Shown here: positions 11,201-31,351 of the stretch, piece by piece
Layout: every line of letters starts with the position of its first letter
Numbering within the stretch: the first letter of the stretch is position 1
Source: Ornithorhynchus anatinus
Taxonomy: Eukaryota; Chordata; Mammalia; Monotremata; Ornithorhynchidae
Assembly (NCBI RefSeq): GCF_004115215.2
Contig: NC_041748.1
Span: forward strand, 16,544,337 to 16,608,336
Length of the DNA: 64,000 nt
Direction: 5' to 3'
Notes under the pieces: generated by a model
Databases searched by the model: none
Told to the model about the DNA's origin: nothing
What the model saw: the letters and a program-made list of their open reading frames with translations, nothing else
Program-made: the position numbers and the translations under genes

Positions 11201-13511
11201 TCTAACCCCAGTACTTAGCACATAGTAAACAATTAACAAAGACCACTGTTTGAACAGAGCTGTTCCCAGGAGGGACGACTGGAGAAAAGAAGGGAGGGAG
11301 AAGACCGTACAACAGCCAGGATGGGACAAGTTTTAAGAAGCAGCATGGCCTAGTGGATAGAGCTGGAAGCCAGAAGAACCTGGGTTCTAATCCTGGCTTC
11401 TCCTCCTATCTGCTGTGTGACTTTGGGCAAGTTACTACACTTGTCTGGGCCTCAGTTACCTCATCTGTAAAATGGAGATTAAGACCGTGAGCCCCATATG
11501 GGTCAGGGAATGTGTCCAATTTGATTATCTTGTATCTATCCCAGTGCTTAGTACAGATCCTGACACGTAATCAGTGCTTTAAGAATTGCCATGAAAAAAA
11601 AGTTTCTCCCACTCCCAGTACCCCTGGCCATGAATGTAATACTAATAATAATTGTGGTATTTATTAAGCTTCTACTGTGCACCAAGCACTGGATAATCCA
11701 ATTAGACCCAATCCCTGTCCCATATGGGGCTGACCTGATTAACTTTATCTACCCAAGTATCTATCATCTAATAATAAGTAATAAGTGCTCAAAAAATACA
11801 CAAGAACCACCTTCCAAGAGGGAGGGAGAGCAATGATCTGATGGCTTTGGTACCGCTGAGGAGACCAAGGCCGGGAAGGAGCATGGCTCAGTGGCAAGAG
11901 CACGGGGCTTGGGAGTCAGAGGTCATGGGATCTAATTCTGACTCTGCCACTTGTCTGCTGTGTGACTGCGGGACAGTCCCTTCACTTCTCTGGGCCTCAG
12001 TGACTTCATCTATAAAATGGGGATTGAGACTGTGAGCCCCACACGGGACAGGGACTAGGTCCAACCCGATGACCTTGTATGTACCCCAGCGCTTAGAACC
12101 GTGCCTGATGCATAGTAAGTGCTTAACAAACACCATTATTATTAAGCTCTGGAAAGACTTGTCCAAGGTGGCCCAGCAGGCCGGGGCAGGGGGAGTATTT
12201 GCACGGGGGGGTCTTGGGATAGGCCCCCTTCCTGGATGGAGGGAACTAGCCAAAGTCCTGCCAGCAAAGGGAAGCAACAGGGCCAGGCTGGGATCCGGCT
12301 GGCCGGGGGGGTTCGGTGACCAAAGCCCACGAGCAGGAGGCAGCCCCCCCCCCCAAGATGGGGCATCCAGAGGGAGGGACCCCCTGCCTTGCCCTGCCAG
12401 GCCTGGTCCCAGGACCCCCAGCTCCGGCTCAGCAACCTCCCTTGTTGGGGGGCAGTGCTCCCCTGCTCCCAGAGACCTTAGGGACCCCCTTCTCCCTGTC
12501 CCCTAATGGAGCCCTCTTGCCCCCAGCCCCCTCCCATCTCCCTACTCGGGCCCCCTCCTCCTTCCCCCCTCCCATATTCTCCTTCCTCCTTCCCCCCTCC
12601 CACCTCCCCCCTCCTCTTTCCCTCCCCCTCTTTCCCCCCATCTCTTCCCCTCCTTCCCCCCTCCCATCTCCCCCCCTCTTCCCCCCCTCCCATCTCCCCC
12701 CCCTTCCCCCCTCCCATCTTCCTTCCCTTTCCCCCCTCCCATCTCCCCCCTCCTCTTTCCCCCCTCCCATCTCCCCCTCCTCTTTCCCCCCTCCCATCTC
12801 CCCCTCCTCTTTCCCCCTCCCATCTCCCCCTCCTCTTTCCCCCTCCCATCTCCCCCCCTCCCATCTCCCCCCTCCTCTTTGCCCCCTCCCATCTCCCCCC
12901 TCCTCTTTGCCCCCTCCCATCTCCCCCCTCCTCTTTGCCCCCTCCCATCTCCCCCCTCCTCTTTGCCCCCTCCCATCTCCCTACCTGGACCCCCTTCTCT
13001 TTCCCCCCCCCCCGACCTCTTTCCCCCACTCCCCTTTCCCTACCGGGACCAGGCCTCCTCCAGGAAGCCTTCCCACACTGAACCCTCCCCTCCCCCTCCC
13101 CCTCCCCCCCCTCCGCCCTCTGCTCTTCCCCCTTCCCAAGCACTGTGCACATTTCTATTTAATTTTCCCGATGAGGCGTCTACAGCAACGATCCTATTTA
13201 ACGTGAGGGTACGGACGCCAGACCGCCGTTGAGACCGCGGGCGCGTGGCTGGGCAGGGAGGACTAACGTTGGTATTTGCTAAAGGCTTCCTGGGTGCGGA
13301 GCACTGTTGTAAGCGCTGCCCTTAGCTGTTGCCCCATTGCCCATCCCAAGCCCTCGGTCCAGGGCTCTGCACACAGTCAGCGCCCACTAAATGCGGTTGA
13401 ATGAACGAATGCCCCCTTTTTCCTGCCCCCCCCGCCCACCCCCGGGTCCCCCGGACCTGTCTTGAAGTGGCTGTGGAAGACCTCGCCGCCCAAGAAGCTG
13501 CAGAAGGCCAT
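8240..13511 (-). CDS. MSRB1: Methionine-R-sulfoxide reductase B1, selenoprotein (4 exons)
   Basis: This gene encodes the cytosolic/nuclear zinc selenoenzyme that reduces methionine-R-sulfoxide. Coding exons on the minus strand are 13457-13511, 9403-9551, 9142-9256 and 8240-8271, all with GT-AG borders and matching phase. They total 351 nt, giving 116 residues, the same as human. The protein starts [16 protein letters not shown]. The two zinc CxxC pairs are present (CARC in exon 2, CGKC in exon 3). The catalytic stretch GQSRF[11 protein letters not shown] has TGA at codon 95, the human Sec position. Exon 4 adds only [10 protein letters not shown] and a TAA stop. A SECIS lies about 115 nt past the stop, which confirms TGA as selenocysteine. 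Intron 1 is 3.9 kb and contains a long pyrimidine tract. The start sits in a CpG island. RPL3L lies upstream on the same strand, as in human. Identification is firm. Confidence 0.96.
8385..8760 (-). repeat. L2 end and MIR-like element in MSRB1 intron 3
   Basis: An L2 3' end (8385-8500) reads on the minus strand. The block at 8507-8590 is repeated at 7133-7215. 8640-8760 resembles an older MIR (CCCAGAGAGGTTAAGCAACTTG). Confidence 0.65.
8805..9035 (+). mobile_element. Mon-1 SINE in MSRB1 intron 3
   Basis: It carries head and CORE blocks (GGGTTCTAATCCCGGCTCCG, GGGCAGTTCACTTCCCTTC). Confidence 0.8.
9176..9178 (-). other. MSRB1: UGA selenocysteine codon of MSRB1
   Basis: The minus-strand frame reads ...[16 protein letters not shown]... 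with no break in homology on either side of the TGA. This is the catalytic Sec of the SelR/MsrB1 family (residue 95 here). A conventional reading would end the protein here and lose the active site. The SECIS at 8065-8125 in the same transcript supports recoding. Confidence 0.95.
9720..10240 (+). mobile_element. Two Mon-1 SINEs in direct tandem (MSRB1 intron 1)
   Basis: Copies lie at about 9720-9970 and 9985-10240, same orientation, differing in sequence, so they are separate insertions. Confidence 0.8.
10241..11334. other. Mainly unique intronic sequence of MSRB1
   Basis: It holds a reverse Mon-1 piece at about 10550-10680 and a SINE scrap at 11190-11240. The rest is unique, without recognisable exon-like conservation. 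Confidence 0.5.
11335..12145. repeat. Three Mon-1 SINEs in MSRB1 intron 1
   Basis: Copies lie at 11335-11600 (plus), 11645-11790 (minus, partial) and 11875-12145 (plus, full length). Confidence 0.8.
12498..13140 (+). repeat. Homopyrimidine tract with a 28-bp minisatellite (MSRB1 intron 1)
   Basis: Over 600 bases are nearly all C and T on the plus strand. The core is built of CCCTCCCATCTCCCCCCTCC units; about 12846-12985 shows the period clearest, a 28-bp unit with TTTG (TTTGCCCCCTCCCATCTCCC...). Long open frames on both strands (Ser/Pro-rich or Gly/Glu-rich) are artefacts of this tract. Such mirror-symmetric purine/pyrimidine DNA can form triplex structure. Confidence 0.85.
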
Positions 13512-13830
13512 GGCGGCGACACCGGGACCGGCCGCGCGCCCCACTGATGCAGGCCACGCCCCCGTCTCGTGACCACGCCCACGCACCGCCCCTGGCCACG
13601 CCCCCTCGGCGGTTGGTCGCGCGCCGTCCCTCCGGCCACGCCCCCTTCCCCGGCGGCGCCGCGCCCTTGCCCACCGCTAGGCGGCGCTGGGGGGGGGGGC
13701 ACCGCCCCAGCTCTGCGGGCCCCGCCGGCGCCGCGCCCCTGATCACCGCTAGGCGGCGCTGGGGGACAACACCCCAGGTCGGGTCCCGCCACCGCCCCAA
13801 CACGTGGCCGCTTGGGCGAGGTCGGGGGCA
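13512..13830 (-). promoter_or_regulatory. MSRB1 CpG-island promoter with KLF-like boxes and twin CTCF-like motifs
   Basis: This GC- and CpG-dense, repeat-free stretch lies immediately upstream of the MSRB1 ATG (minus strand). It has several CCACGCCC-type boxes (KLF/Sp1 family), e.g. around 13555, 13573, 13592 and 13635. It also has two identical 19-base copies of CACCGCTAGGCGGCGCTGG at 13672-13690 and 13744-13762, 72 bp apart. I see no TATA box. The Mon-1 SINE starting near 13835 marks the upstream edge. The promoter role is inferred from composition and position. Confidence 0.7.
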
Positions 13831-13834
13831 AGGC

Positions 13835-14273
13835 CGGGATAATAGTGTTGCTATTTGTTAAGCGCTTGCTATGTGCCGAGCACTGTTCTAAGCGCTGGGG
13901 GAGATATAAGGTCATCGGGTTATCCCACGTGAGGCTCACAGTCTTAATCCCCATTTTACAGATGAGGTCACTGAGGCACGGAGAAGCAGCGTGGCTCAGT
14001 GGAAAGAGCTTGGGAGTCAGAGGTCATGGGTTCGAATTCCGACTTTGCCACTTGTCAGCTGTGTGACTGTGGGCAAATCACTTCACTTCTCTGTACCTCA
14101 GTGACCTCATCTGTAAAATGGGGATTAACTGTGAGCCTCACGGGGGACAACCTGAAAGAGCCTGTATCTACCCCAGCGCTTAGAACAGTGCTCTGCACAT
14201 AGTAAGCACTTAACAAATACCAACATTATTATTATTAAGTGACTTGCCCAAAGTCACACAGCTGACAAGCGGC
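13835..14273. mobile_element. Mon-1 inserted inside another Mon-1
   Basis: A minus-strand Mon-1 (13835-13985 and 14236-14273) is split at GGCACGGAGAAG / AAGTGACTTGCCC by a plus-strand full-length Mon-1 (about 13983-14235, head GCAGCGTGGCTCAGTGG, tail ATTATTATT). Confidence 0.85.
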
Positions 14274-14321
14274 GTCACGGCCGGGGTCAAGGCCGAGGTC
14301 ACGGCCGGGGTCACGGCCTTA
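14274..14321 (+). repeat. 12-bp minisatellite, four copies
   Basis: There are four 12-mers: GTCACGGCCGGG, GTCAAGGCCGAG, GTCACGGCCGGG, GTCACGGCCTTA. They sit at the junction between two Mon-1 SINEs. Confidence 0.8.
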
Positions 14322-14950
14322 ATGATTAGAGCCCGGGCCTGGGAGTCAGGACGATCAGGAATGTAATTCCCACTCCGCCACTTCTCTGCTGTCTGACCTG
14401 GGGTAAGTCGCTTCACTTCTCCGTACCTCAGTTCCCTCATCTGTCAAATGGGGATGATGACTGTGAGTGCTTAGAATAGCGGTTGGCACACAGTAAGCAC
14501 TTAAGTACCAGAATTATTATTATTGTTGTTACCTCTGGGCCCCTGGCCCCTCACCTCGGCAGATATTCAGGGACCTGCCTGTCATTATGGTTATTATTAT
14601 TGTTGTTGTTGTTGTTAAGCATTTACTATGGGTCAAGCACGTTCATTCATTCATTCAATAGTATTTATTGAGCGCTTGCTATGTGCAGAGCACTGTACTA
14701 AGCACTTGGTATGTACAATTCGGCAACAGATAGAGACAGTCCCTGCCCATTGATGGGCTTACAGTCTAATCGGGGGAGACAGACAAAAACAGTACCAATA
14801 AATAGAATGAAGGGGATGTACATCTCATTAACAAAATAAATAGGGTAATAAATAATATATTCATTCATTCAATAGTATTTATTGAGCGCTTACTATGTGC
14901 AGAGCACTGTACTAAGCGCTTGGGATGAACAGGTCGGCAATGTATACAGA
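14322..14950. repeat. Mon-1 and L2 fragments
   Basis: It contains a Mon-1 at 14322-14530 (plus), a short reverse Mon-1 at 14590-14640, and L2 ends at 14640-14800 and 14860-14950 (minus). Confidence 0.75.
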
Positions 14951-15099
14951 TGAGCAGAGTGCTGAGGGGAGGGGAAGGGAGAGGGGAAGGAGCAGAAGGA
15001 AAGGGGGGAAAGGGGACTTAGCTGAGGGGAGGACTTCTCACTCTGGGCTTCAAGGCTGTCCATCCCCTTGCCCCCTCCTACCTCTCCTCCCTTCTCTCT

Positions 15100-15300
15100 T
15101 TCTCCTGCCCACCCCACACGGTCCGCTCCTCTGCCGCCCACCTCCTCACCAATTCCGCCGTCGACCCCTGGCCCACGTCCTCCCGCTGTCCTGGAACGCC
15201 CTCCCTCCTCACCTCCGCCAAACTAACTCTCTTCCCCTCTTCAAAGCCCTACTGAGAGCTCACCTCCTCCAAGAGGCCTTCCCAACCTGAGCTTCCCTTT
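15100..15300 (+). mobile_element. L2 LINE 3' region
   Basis: It carries the characteristic L2 block (TCGACCCCTGGCCCACGTCC, CTGGAACGCCCTCCCTCC, TTCAAAGCCCTACTGAGAGC, CCAAGAGGCCTTCCC), shared with 15800-16250 and 50555-51160. Confidence 0.75.
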
Positions 15301-15344
15301 TTCCCTCTGCTCCCTCTCTGCTCCCCCTCTGCTCCCTCCCCCTT

Positions 15345-15580
15345 CTAAGCACTGCGGTAGATACAAGATAATCATATTAGACAGTCCCTGTCCCATCTGG
15401 GGCTCACAACCTAACTAGGAGGGAGAAAAAGCTTTGAATCCCCATATTACAGTCGAGGAAACAGAGGCATAAAAACTCAATCAGTTGTATTTATTGAGCT
15501 CTTACTGTGTACAGACCACTGTATTAAGCACTAGGGAGAGTAGAATAGAACAATAAACACATTCCCTGCCCACAACGAGG
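15345..15580 (-). repeat. Mon-1 piece and L2 end
   Basis: It contains a reverse Mon-1 piece at 15345-15475 and an L2 end at 15475-15580, minus strand. 15581-15790 is unique without gene signal. Confidence 0.7.
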
Positions 15581-15789
15581 TTTCAGGGAGTAACTTCCTG
15601 AAGGGCAGGTTCCGATTCCACGTCGCATCTGTGAGGGGCCTGGCCTGCCCTGCCAAGTGCTGTTGTTGTCCTTGCGGGCCCAGCCAAGGACCCAATGCCC
15701 ACCCCGTGCCCATCCAGCTGCAAGCAGATGGCTCTTTTCACCCCTGCAGCTTGACCTCATCTTGCGACTTTCCTTCTAGAACCCAGCCC

Positions 15790-16250
15790 GCACACATCAC
15801 TCTTCTAATGCCAACCTTCTCACTGTACCTCCATCTCATCTATCTCGCCGTCGACCCCTCGCCCACCTCCTGTCTTTGGCCTGCCACGCTCTCCCTCCTC
15901 AAATCCGACAGATGATTACTCTCCCCGCCTTCAAAGCCTTATCGAAGACCCATCTCCTCCAAGCGGCCTTCCCAGACCAAGCCCCACTTTTCCTCTTCTC
16001 CCACTCCCTTCTGCATCGCCCTGACTGGCTCCTTTTGTTCTTCCTCCCTCCCGGCCCCCTGGCACTTATGTCCATATCTGTCATTTATTTATTTGTATTG
16101 GCATCTGTCTTCCCGCTGTAGACTGTAAGCTCGCTGTGGCAGGGAATGTGTCTGTTTATTGTTGTATTGTACTCTCCCAAGCACTTAGTAGTGTTCTGCG
16201 CACACAGTAAATGCTCCATAAATACGATTCACTGAATGAATGAATGACTG
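15790..16250 (+). mobile_element. L2 LINE 3' end, about 460 bp
   Basis: It runs from CATCTATCTCGCCGTCGACC through TTCAAAGCCTTATCGAAGAC, TAGACTGTAAGCTCGCTGTG and CAGTAAATGCTCCATAAATA to an (GAAT)n-like tail. This is the best example here of how the abundant short L2 ends join to the 3' coding part. Confidence 0.8.
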
Positions 16251-16417
16251 GTCATCAACCCCTCCGCCCTCCTCCAGGCAGGCCCACCCCCCTCGATGCC
16301 CCCTCCCAGACCAGGCCTCGGACAGGACCTCCCCCATTGCCCCCAGCCCTGGCTCAGGGTTGATAAAGAAAAGAACTTTCTTTTACTGGGGGCTTGACCC
16401 CTTTCCCAGCTCCAGCT

Positions 16418-23382
<6,965 letters not shown>

Positions 23383-24194
23383 CTACAGCAAGGACGGTGG
23401 CGGGGAAAGGGGCAGCCGGGGAGGGGGCGGGTAGTCAGGGGGAGCAGGGGGAACAGAGAGAGGGAAGAGGGTTGGGGAAGGCAGAGGGACAAGATCGGAC
23501 CCCCAGCTTTTGGGCCCAGCATCCTGGAGGAAGTCAGGAGCCCCAGCAGGGGTCCGAGAGCCCCCCTCTTCTCTGGGAAGGGGCTGGAGGGGTCTTGGGG
23601 AGACCAGGTAGGTGTCCTAGAAGCCCAGGAGCTCAGAGGTTCTGCTGAGAAAGGCAGGCTGAGCTGGGGTGGGAAAGGCAGGGGTCACCAGTCGATCAGT
23701 CTGTCATATTTATTGAGCGCCTACTGTGTTCAGAGCACTGTATTAAGCACTTGGGAGAGTCCAATATAACGGACACATGTCCTGCCCACAGCAAGTTTCC
23801 AGCCACCCATCTCCCTCCCTGTCCTGTGGGAGTGAGGCCCAGTGGTAACTGTAGGATTTGTTAAGCTCTTATTAAGTGCCAGGCACCGTACTGACCACTG
23901 TGGGGGCATGTGAAGAAACGGGGTCGGACATAGTCCCCGCCCCACATGGGGCTCACAGTCTTGATCCCCCATTTTACAGATGAGGTCACTGAGGCCCAGA
24001 GCAGAGAGGCGAGGGAACGATAGGTGAGCTCTCCCGTCTGCTCTGTGTTGTTTGCAGTGCGTCAGGGCAGGTGGGCGGTCAGTGGGCTGGTCAGTCAGCC
24101 TACTTTCAGGGTTGCCTGTCCTCCCGTCCTGACCGTGAGGGGTGGAATAGGCCTAGGGCCGGGCTTCAGCCTGGCCGCAGACCCCAACCGCTCA
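23383..24194. other. RPL3L 5' flank / intron 1; start exon not found
   Basis: Unique G-rich sequence to about 23690, then an L2 end (23695-23800, minus) and a Mon-1 (23845-24005, minus). I looked for a minus-strand ATG directly before a GT donor (the RPL3/RPL3L first-exon pattern) and found none convincing. Confidence 0.5.
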
Positions 24195-24730
24195 GGGAAA
24201 AGCAGCATGGCCTAGTAGAGAAGCAGCGTGGCTCAGTGGAAAGAGCATGGGCTTTGGAGTCAGGGCTCATGAGTTTGAATCCCAGCTCTGCCACTTGTCG
24301 GCTGTGTGACTGTGGGCAAGTCACTTAACTTCTCTGTGCCTCAGTTCCCTCATCTGTAAAATGGGGATTAAGACTGTGAGCCCCACGTGGGACAACCTGA
24401 TTCCCCTATGTCTACCCCAGCGCTTAGAACAGTGCTCTGCACATAGTAATCGCTTAACAAATACCAACATTAGATGGAGCCCAGGCCTGGGAATCGGAAG
24501 GTCCTGGGTTCTAATCCCTGCTCTGCCACTTGTCTGCTGTGTGATCTCGGGCAGGCCACTTCACTTCTCTGGGCCTCAGTGACCTCATCTGGAAAAGGGG
24601 GATTAAGACTGGGAGCCCCAAGTGGGAAAGGGACTGCGTCCAACCTGAATGATTTGTATCTATGTATCCGCTCCAGTGCTTGGGTCAGTGTGCGGCCCAT
24701 AGTAAGCACTTAAATGCCATGAAAAAGAAA
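24195..24730 (+). mobile_element. Two Mon-1 SINEs in direct tandem
   Basis: Copies lie at about 24195-24475 (young-looking, near consensus) and 24476-24730. An L2 end follows at 24775-24870 (plus). Confidence 0.85.
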
Positions 24731-25034
24731 AAATAAGCAACACCGGGTGTGACAGAGACGGCGGTGGTGGTGTTATTGCTATATTGGACTCTCCCAAGTG
24801 CTTTGTACAGGGTTCTGCACACAGTAAGCCCTTAGCAGATACCATTGGTTGATAAATTGATTGGTGACAATAACATTAACCATGATGCTGATAATGATCC
24901 ACATCGTTATTGTGTTTGGGTCAGAATCCCCCCCTTCCTGCCTCCACCCAGACCCCTGGGGGGGCTTGTGCTCAGCCTCCTTGAGCTGCTTGGGAGGGGA
25001 CGGGAGCGAAAGGGAGGGAAGCAAATAGCCCCCG

Positions 25035-25240
25035 GGGTTCTACTTCTGGCTCTGCCACTTGTCGGCTAAGTGACCCTGGGCAAGTCACTTCACTGGGCCT
25101 CGGTTCCCTCATCTGAAAAATGGAGATAAAGACGGTGAGCCCCATGGGGGACAGGGACTGTGTCCCACCTGATTAGCTTCTATCTACCTCAGTGCTTAGC
25201 ACGGCGCCTGGCACAAAGTAAGTGCTTAGCGAATAGCATG
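25035..25240 (+). mobile_element. Mon-1 SINE, 5' truncated
   Basis: It starts at TTCTACTTCTGGCTCTGCC and runs to an A-rich end. 25241-25600 is unique apart from the (CA)n run. Confidence 0.75.
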
Positions 25241-25435
25241 AAAAAAAATAAAAAGGGAGCTTTAAGTTGGAGAATTCAGCCCTCTTCCAGGAATGAAGGC
25301 AACAACCGAAGTGAAACGAGGCTTTAGTCTTTATAGACCCCCTGGCTCTCCTCATCCACCATTCCCCACACCACCCACCTATGCTCACATGCAAACACAC
25401 GTGTAGAAGCACACATTCACACTCAGGTGTATGTA

Positions 25436-25462
25436 CACACACACACACACACACACACACAC
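25436..25462 (+). repeat. (CA)n microsatellite
   Basis: A run of about 13 AC dinucleotides ends in ACGCGCG, within otherwise unique sequence between RPL3L and RPS2. Confidence 0.9.
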
Positions 25463-25604
25463 GCGCGATTTGAGACAAAGCCAAAAACAAACTTGAAAGT
25501 CCTCTACCCCCATCACACTGGAGTCTGTCCCGGACCAGCCGCATTTAGGGTGTTTATTGAGGACACTTGCGCTGACTGTATGCTTGTCGGGGGTGGGGGA
25601 TGTG

Positions 25605-26270
25605 TGTGTTAGATTGTACTCTCCTCAACGTTAGTCCAGTGTTCTGCACACGGTGAAGTGCTCAGTAAATACCACTGACAGACTGACAGATTGGGAGAGG
25701 TCAAAGGAAGTGGCAGACATGTTCTCTGTCCACAGGGAGCTTCCACTACAGAGCGGGCGGTGGAGTAGACGGTCAGGTCCAGACCCTCGGTTAGCTCTGC
25801 GGGAGAAGTCGAGCCGCCCCCCCCCCCCCCCCAACACACGCATACTGGACACTCTGTGGCAGTCTGTCCCCCCCACCCTGGGCTAGGGGGTTCTGGACTG
25901 AGGGACCACCCCCCTCAAATCCTCTCAGCCCGAGGCAACCCACAAAACGCCCTCCCCGCCTACAGCCTCAGCCTGACCCCGCCGGATCCCCGGGCCCAGA
26001 ATACAGACCATCAGGCCGGTTGGACTCCGCTGCCCGAGCGGCCGTTGGACGCTGACCCCGTCAGCCGCTGGCCTAACGGGTCTGATATCTAAAATGGGCG
26101 CTCCGCGGCCCCGGTCCAAGGCCCTGATTTAGCTCCTGGCTCCGTTCAGACCCGTATTCATTTCCACAGGGGGAATCCGGCCCGAGGCTCTGGACCGGGC
26201 AAGGTCCTGGGGGTGGGCATCGGTCTCGGCCAGCCCACGGCCCATAGCAATGTGAGACCTGTCTTCCATC
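25605..26270. other. L2 end followed by unique GC-rich sequence
   Basis: It contains an L2 end at 25605-25690 (plus) and a C run of about 17 at 25817-25833. No exon-like signal in the rest. Confidence 0.5.
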
Positions 26271-26274
26271 CCAC

Positions 26275-27115
26275 TTAGTAATTACAGTATTTATTAAGCG
26301 CTTACTATGTGCCAAGCACCTTTCTAAGAGCTGGGGTAGATATAAGTTCAGAGTCCCTGCCCCACATAGGGCTCAGTCTTAATCCCCATTTTATAGATAA
26401 GGGAACTGAGGTCCAGAGAAGTGGAGTTACTCACCCAAGGTCACACAGCAGGCATGTGGCAGAGCTGGGGTTAGAACCCAGGTCCTTGTGACTTCCATAC
26501 CCTAACCACTAAGCTCTTACCCTAGGGCACGGACTAGGTCTGAGCTGGTTAACTCCTATCTACCCCAGCATTTAGAACAGTGCTGGACACATCATAAACA
26601 CTTAATAGCATATTAACATTGGTACTCAGGGAAGCAGCATGGCCTGGTAGCTAGAACCTGAGCCTGGGAGTCAGATGGAACTGTGTTTTAAATCCTAGCT
26701 CTGCCCCTCTATGACCCTGGGTGAGTCACCTAACTTCTCTGGGCCTCAGTTCCCTCATCTGTAAAATGGGGATTAAGAGCATGAGCCCCATGTGGGACAG
26801 GGACAGTGTCCAACCCGATTAACTCATATCTACCCCAAAACTGTAGTTGGTATGTAGTAAAGTGCTTAATACCAGTTAAACATATGATTATAAAACCAAT
26901 ACATCACAGCATACAAAATATATTATGCTAATTGGTATATTTATATCAATATAAAAATATATGCTATAATTTTAATGATAAAAAGCTAACTTCTCTGGGC
27001 TTCAGTTTCCTCATCTGTAAAATGGAGATGAAGGTATGAGGCTCATGTGGAACAGGGACTATGTCTACCCCAGTGCTTATTGGGGTGTCAAACATAGTAA
27101 GAGTGCAAATACCAC
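26275..27115. repeat. Mon-1 cluster with AT-rich core
   Basis: It contains Mon-1 at 26275-26515 (minus), a fragment at 26520-26610, a copy at 26630-26880 (plus) and a copy at 26985-27115 (plus). About 110 bases of TATA-rich sequence lie between the last two (26873-26985). Confidence 0.75.
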
Positions 27116-27180
27116 TATCATCACAAACTCACTCATGTATAGGTTTCTCTTTATATCTTTATTTTAATGTCCTGCCTCCC

Positions 27181-27194
27181 CCACCAGAGGGCAG
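27181..27194 (+). promoter_or_regulatory. CTCF-like motif
   Basis: CCACCAGAGGGCAG is a near-consensus CTCF core. It is embedded in a diverged L2-type 3' end between RPL3L and RPS2. Occupancy is unknown. Confidence 0.4.
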
Positions 27195-28425
27195 AAATCA
27201 TGTCTACCAACTTCATCATACACTCCCAAGTGACTCAATATAGTGCTCTGCACACAGGTAACAAGACAGGTAATGCTCACAATTCAGCAAATATCCTCAC
27301 CCAACTTGCCCACCTTGACCTTGGATCACTCAAATCTTGTGCCTTCCTAGACTGAATTCCTGAAGGGACAGGACTCACGTGCAAATCTGTCACCTGTACA
27401 CTTTCCCAGTGGTTAGTAATGCTCTACTTTAGCTTCTAGGGAAGCAGCATGGCCTAGTCAAAAAAAAACTGGGGCCTGGGGGTTCAAGTACCTGGGTTCT
27501 AATCTAACCCCAGCTTCTTGGGATTCTTCTTCCTCCCAGACTGAACTCCATGACAGACCTGACCATTTTCTACCTTCAGTGTTCGACACATACTAAGGAC
27601 TTCTATTACATTTACCTATTTCTTCCACCTCTGTGGGTGGCTCATCACCCCCAAGCCTTGGGTTTTGGGTGTGTGCTGGTCTTCACCAGCTTGGCCCTCT
27701 AGGGAGGGCACAGCCAGGCCCCTGTGGCTGCTCCAGGGACACTAGGAGTCAGGGTGGTGTCACCAGCTGAGGGAAGGAGCATGGCCTAGTGGATAGAGCA
27801 CAGGCCTGGGAGTCAAAATCCTGGGTTCTAATCCCAGCTTTGTTGCCTGTCTGCTGTGATGTTGGGCAAATCGCCTCACTGCACCTCAGATCTCATCTAC
27901 CTGTAAAACGGGGACAGAGCCCCATGAATATGGGATCTGTGTCCAACCCTATTTGCTTGTAATCATCCCAGCCGCTCAGTACAGTGCCATGCACACGTGC
28001 TAATTATTGCCAGTAAGACAGTGGACAGCTGCAGCTGCCCAGCTCTGGCTTCTCCTTGCTGCAAGGACACTGCCCGGCCCTGGTCCGAGCTTACCTCTCC
28101 TCTCCCCCAGCCACTAAGGCTCCCACTTGAGTACCATTCTTGACCTACTACCCACCTGCTACCCAGGGCTCCCCTCCACACCCCTACTTAAGTGGAAGGT
28201 AATAGAGAAGCAATGTGGCCCAGTGGATAGAGCCTGGGACCTGGGTTCTAATCCCACTTGGCCTCTCATCTGCCATGTGACCATGGGCAAGTCACTTCAC
28301 TTCTCTGGGCCTGTTACCGCATCTACAAATGGGGATTAAGACTGAGGGCCACGTAGGACAGGGACTGTGTCCAGTAACTACCCTGGCACAGTGTAGTGCC
28401 TGGCACATAACACTTTATGTATTAA
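27195..28425. repeat. Diverged repeats and unique sequence downstream of RPS2
   Basis: It contains Mon-1 copies at 27775-28010 (plus) and 28205-28425 (plus), with L2-like remnants at 27195-27420. 27430-27770 and 28010-28200 look unique, with no gene signal. Confidence 0.65.
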
Positions 28426-28581
28426 AGAAAAAAAGCAGAGCTCATTTGAGCTCACAGGGCCTGCCTGGACCAGACCTTAACTTGCAAGAGATTCCCCTGT
28501 GCATCCGCAGGGCCTGGTGAAAAATTGCCAGATTAGAAGGGTGTGTGGGAAGATCAGCCCCACCACAATCAACCAGTGTCA

Positions 28582-31351
<2,770 letters not shown>

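Noticed and set aside
12316-13206. Open frame of 296 codons on the plus strand and 224 on the minus strand
   Set aside because: Both are products of the homopyrimidine minisatellite (Ser/Pro-rich or Gly/Glu-rich low complexity) inside MSRB1 intron 1; no start context, domain or splice structure.
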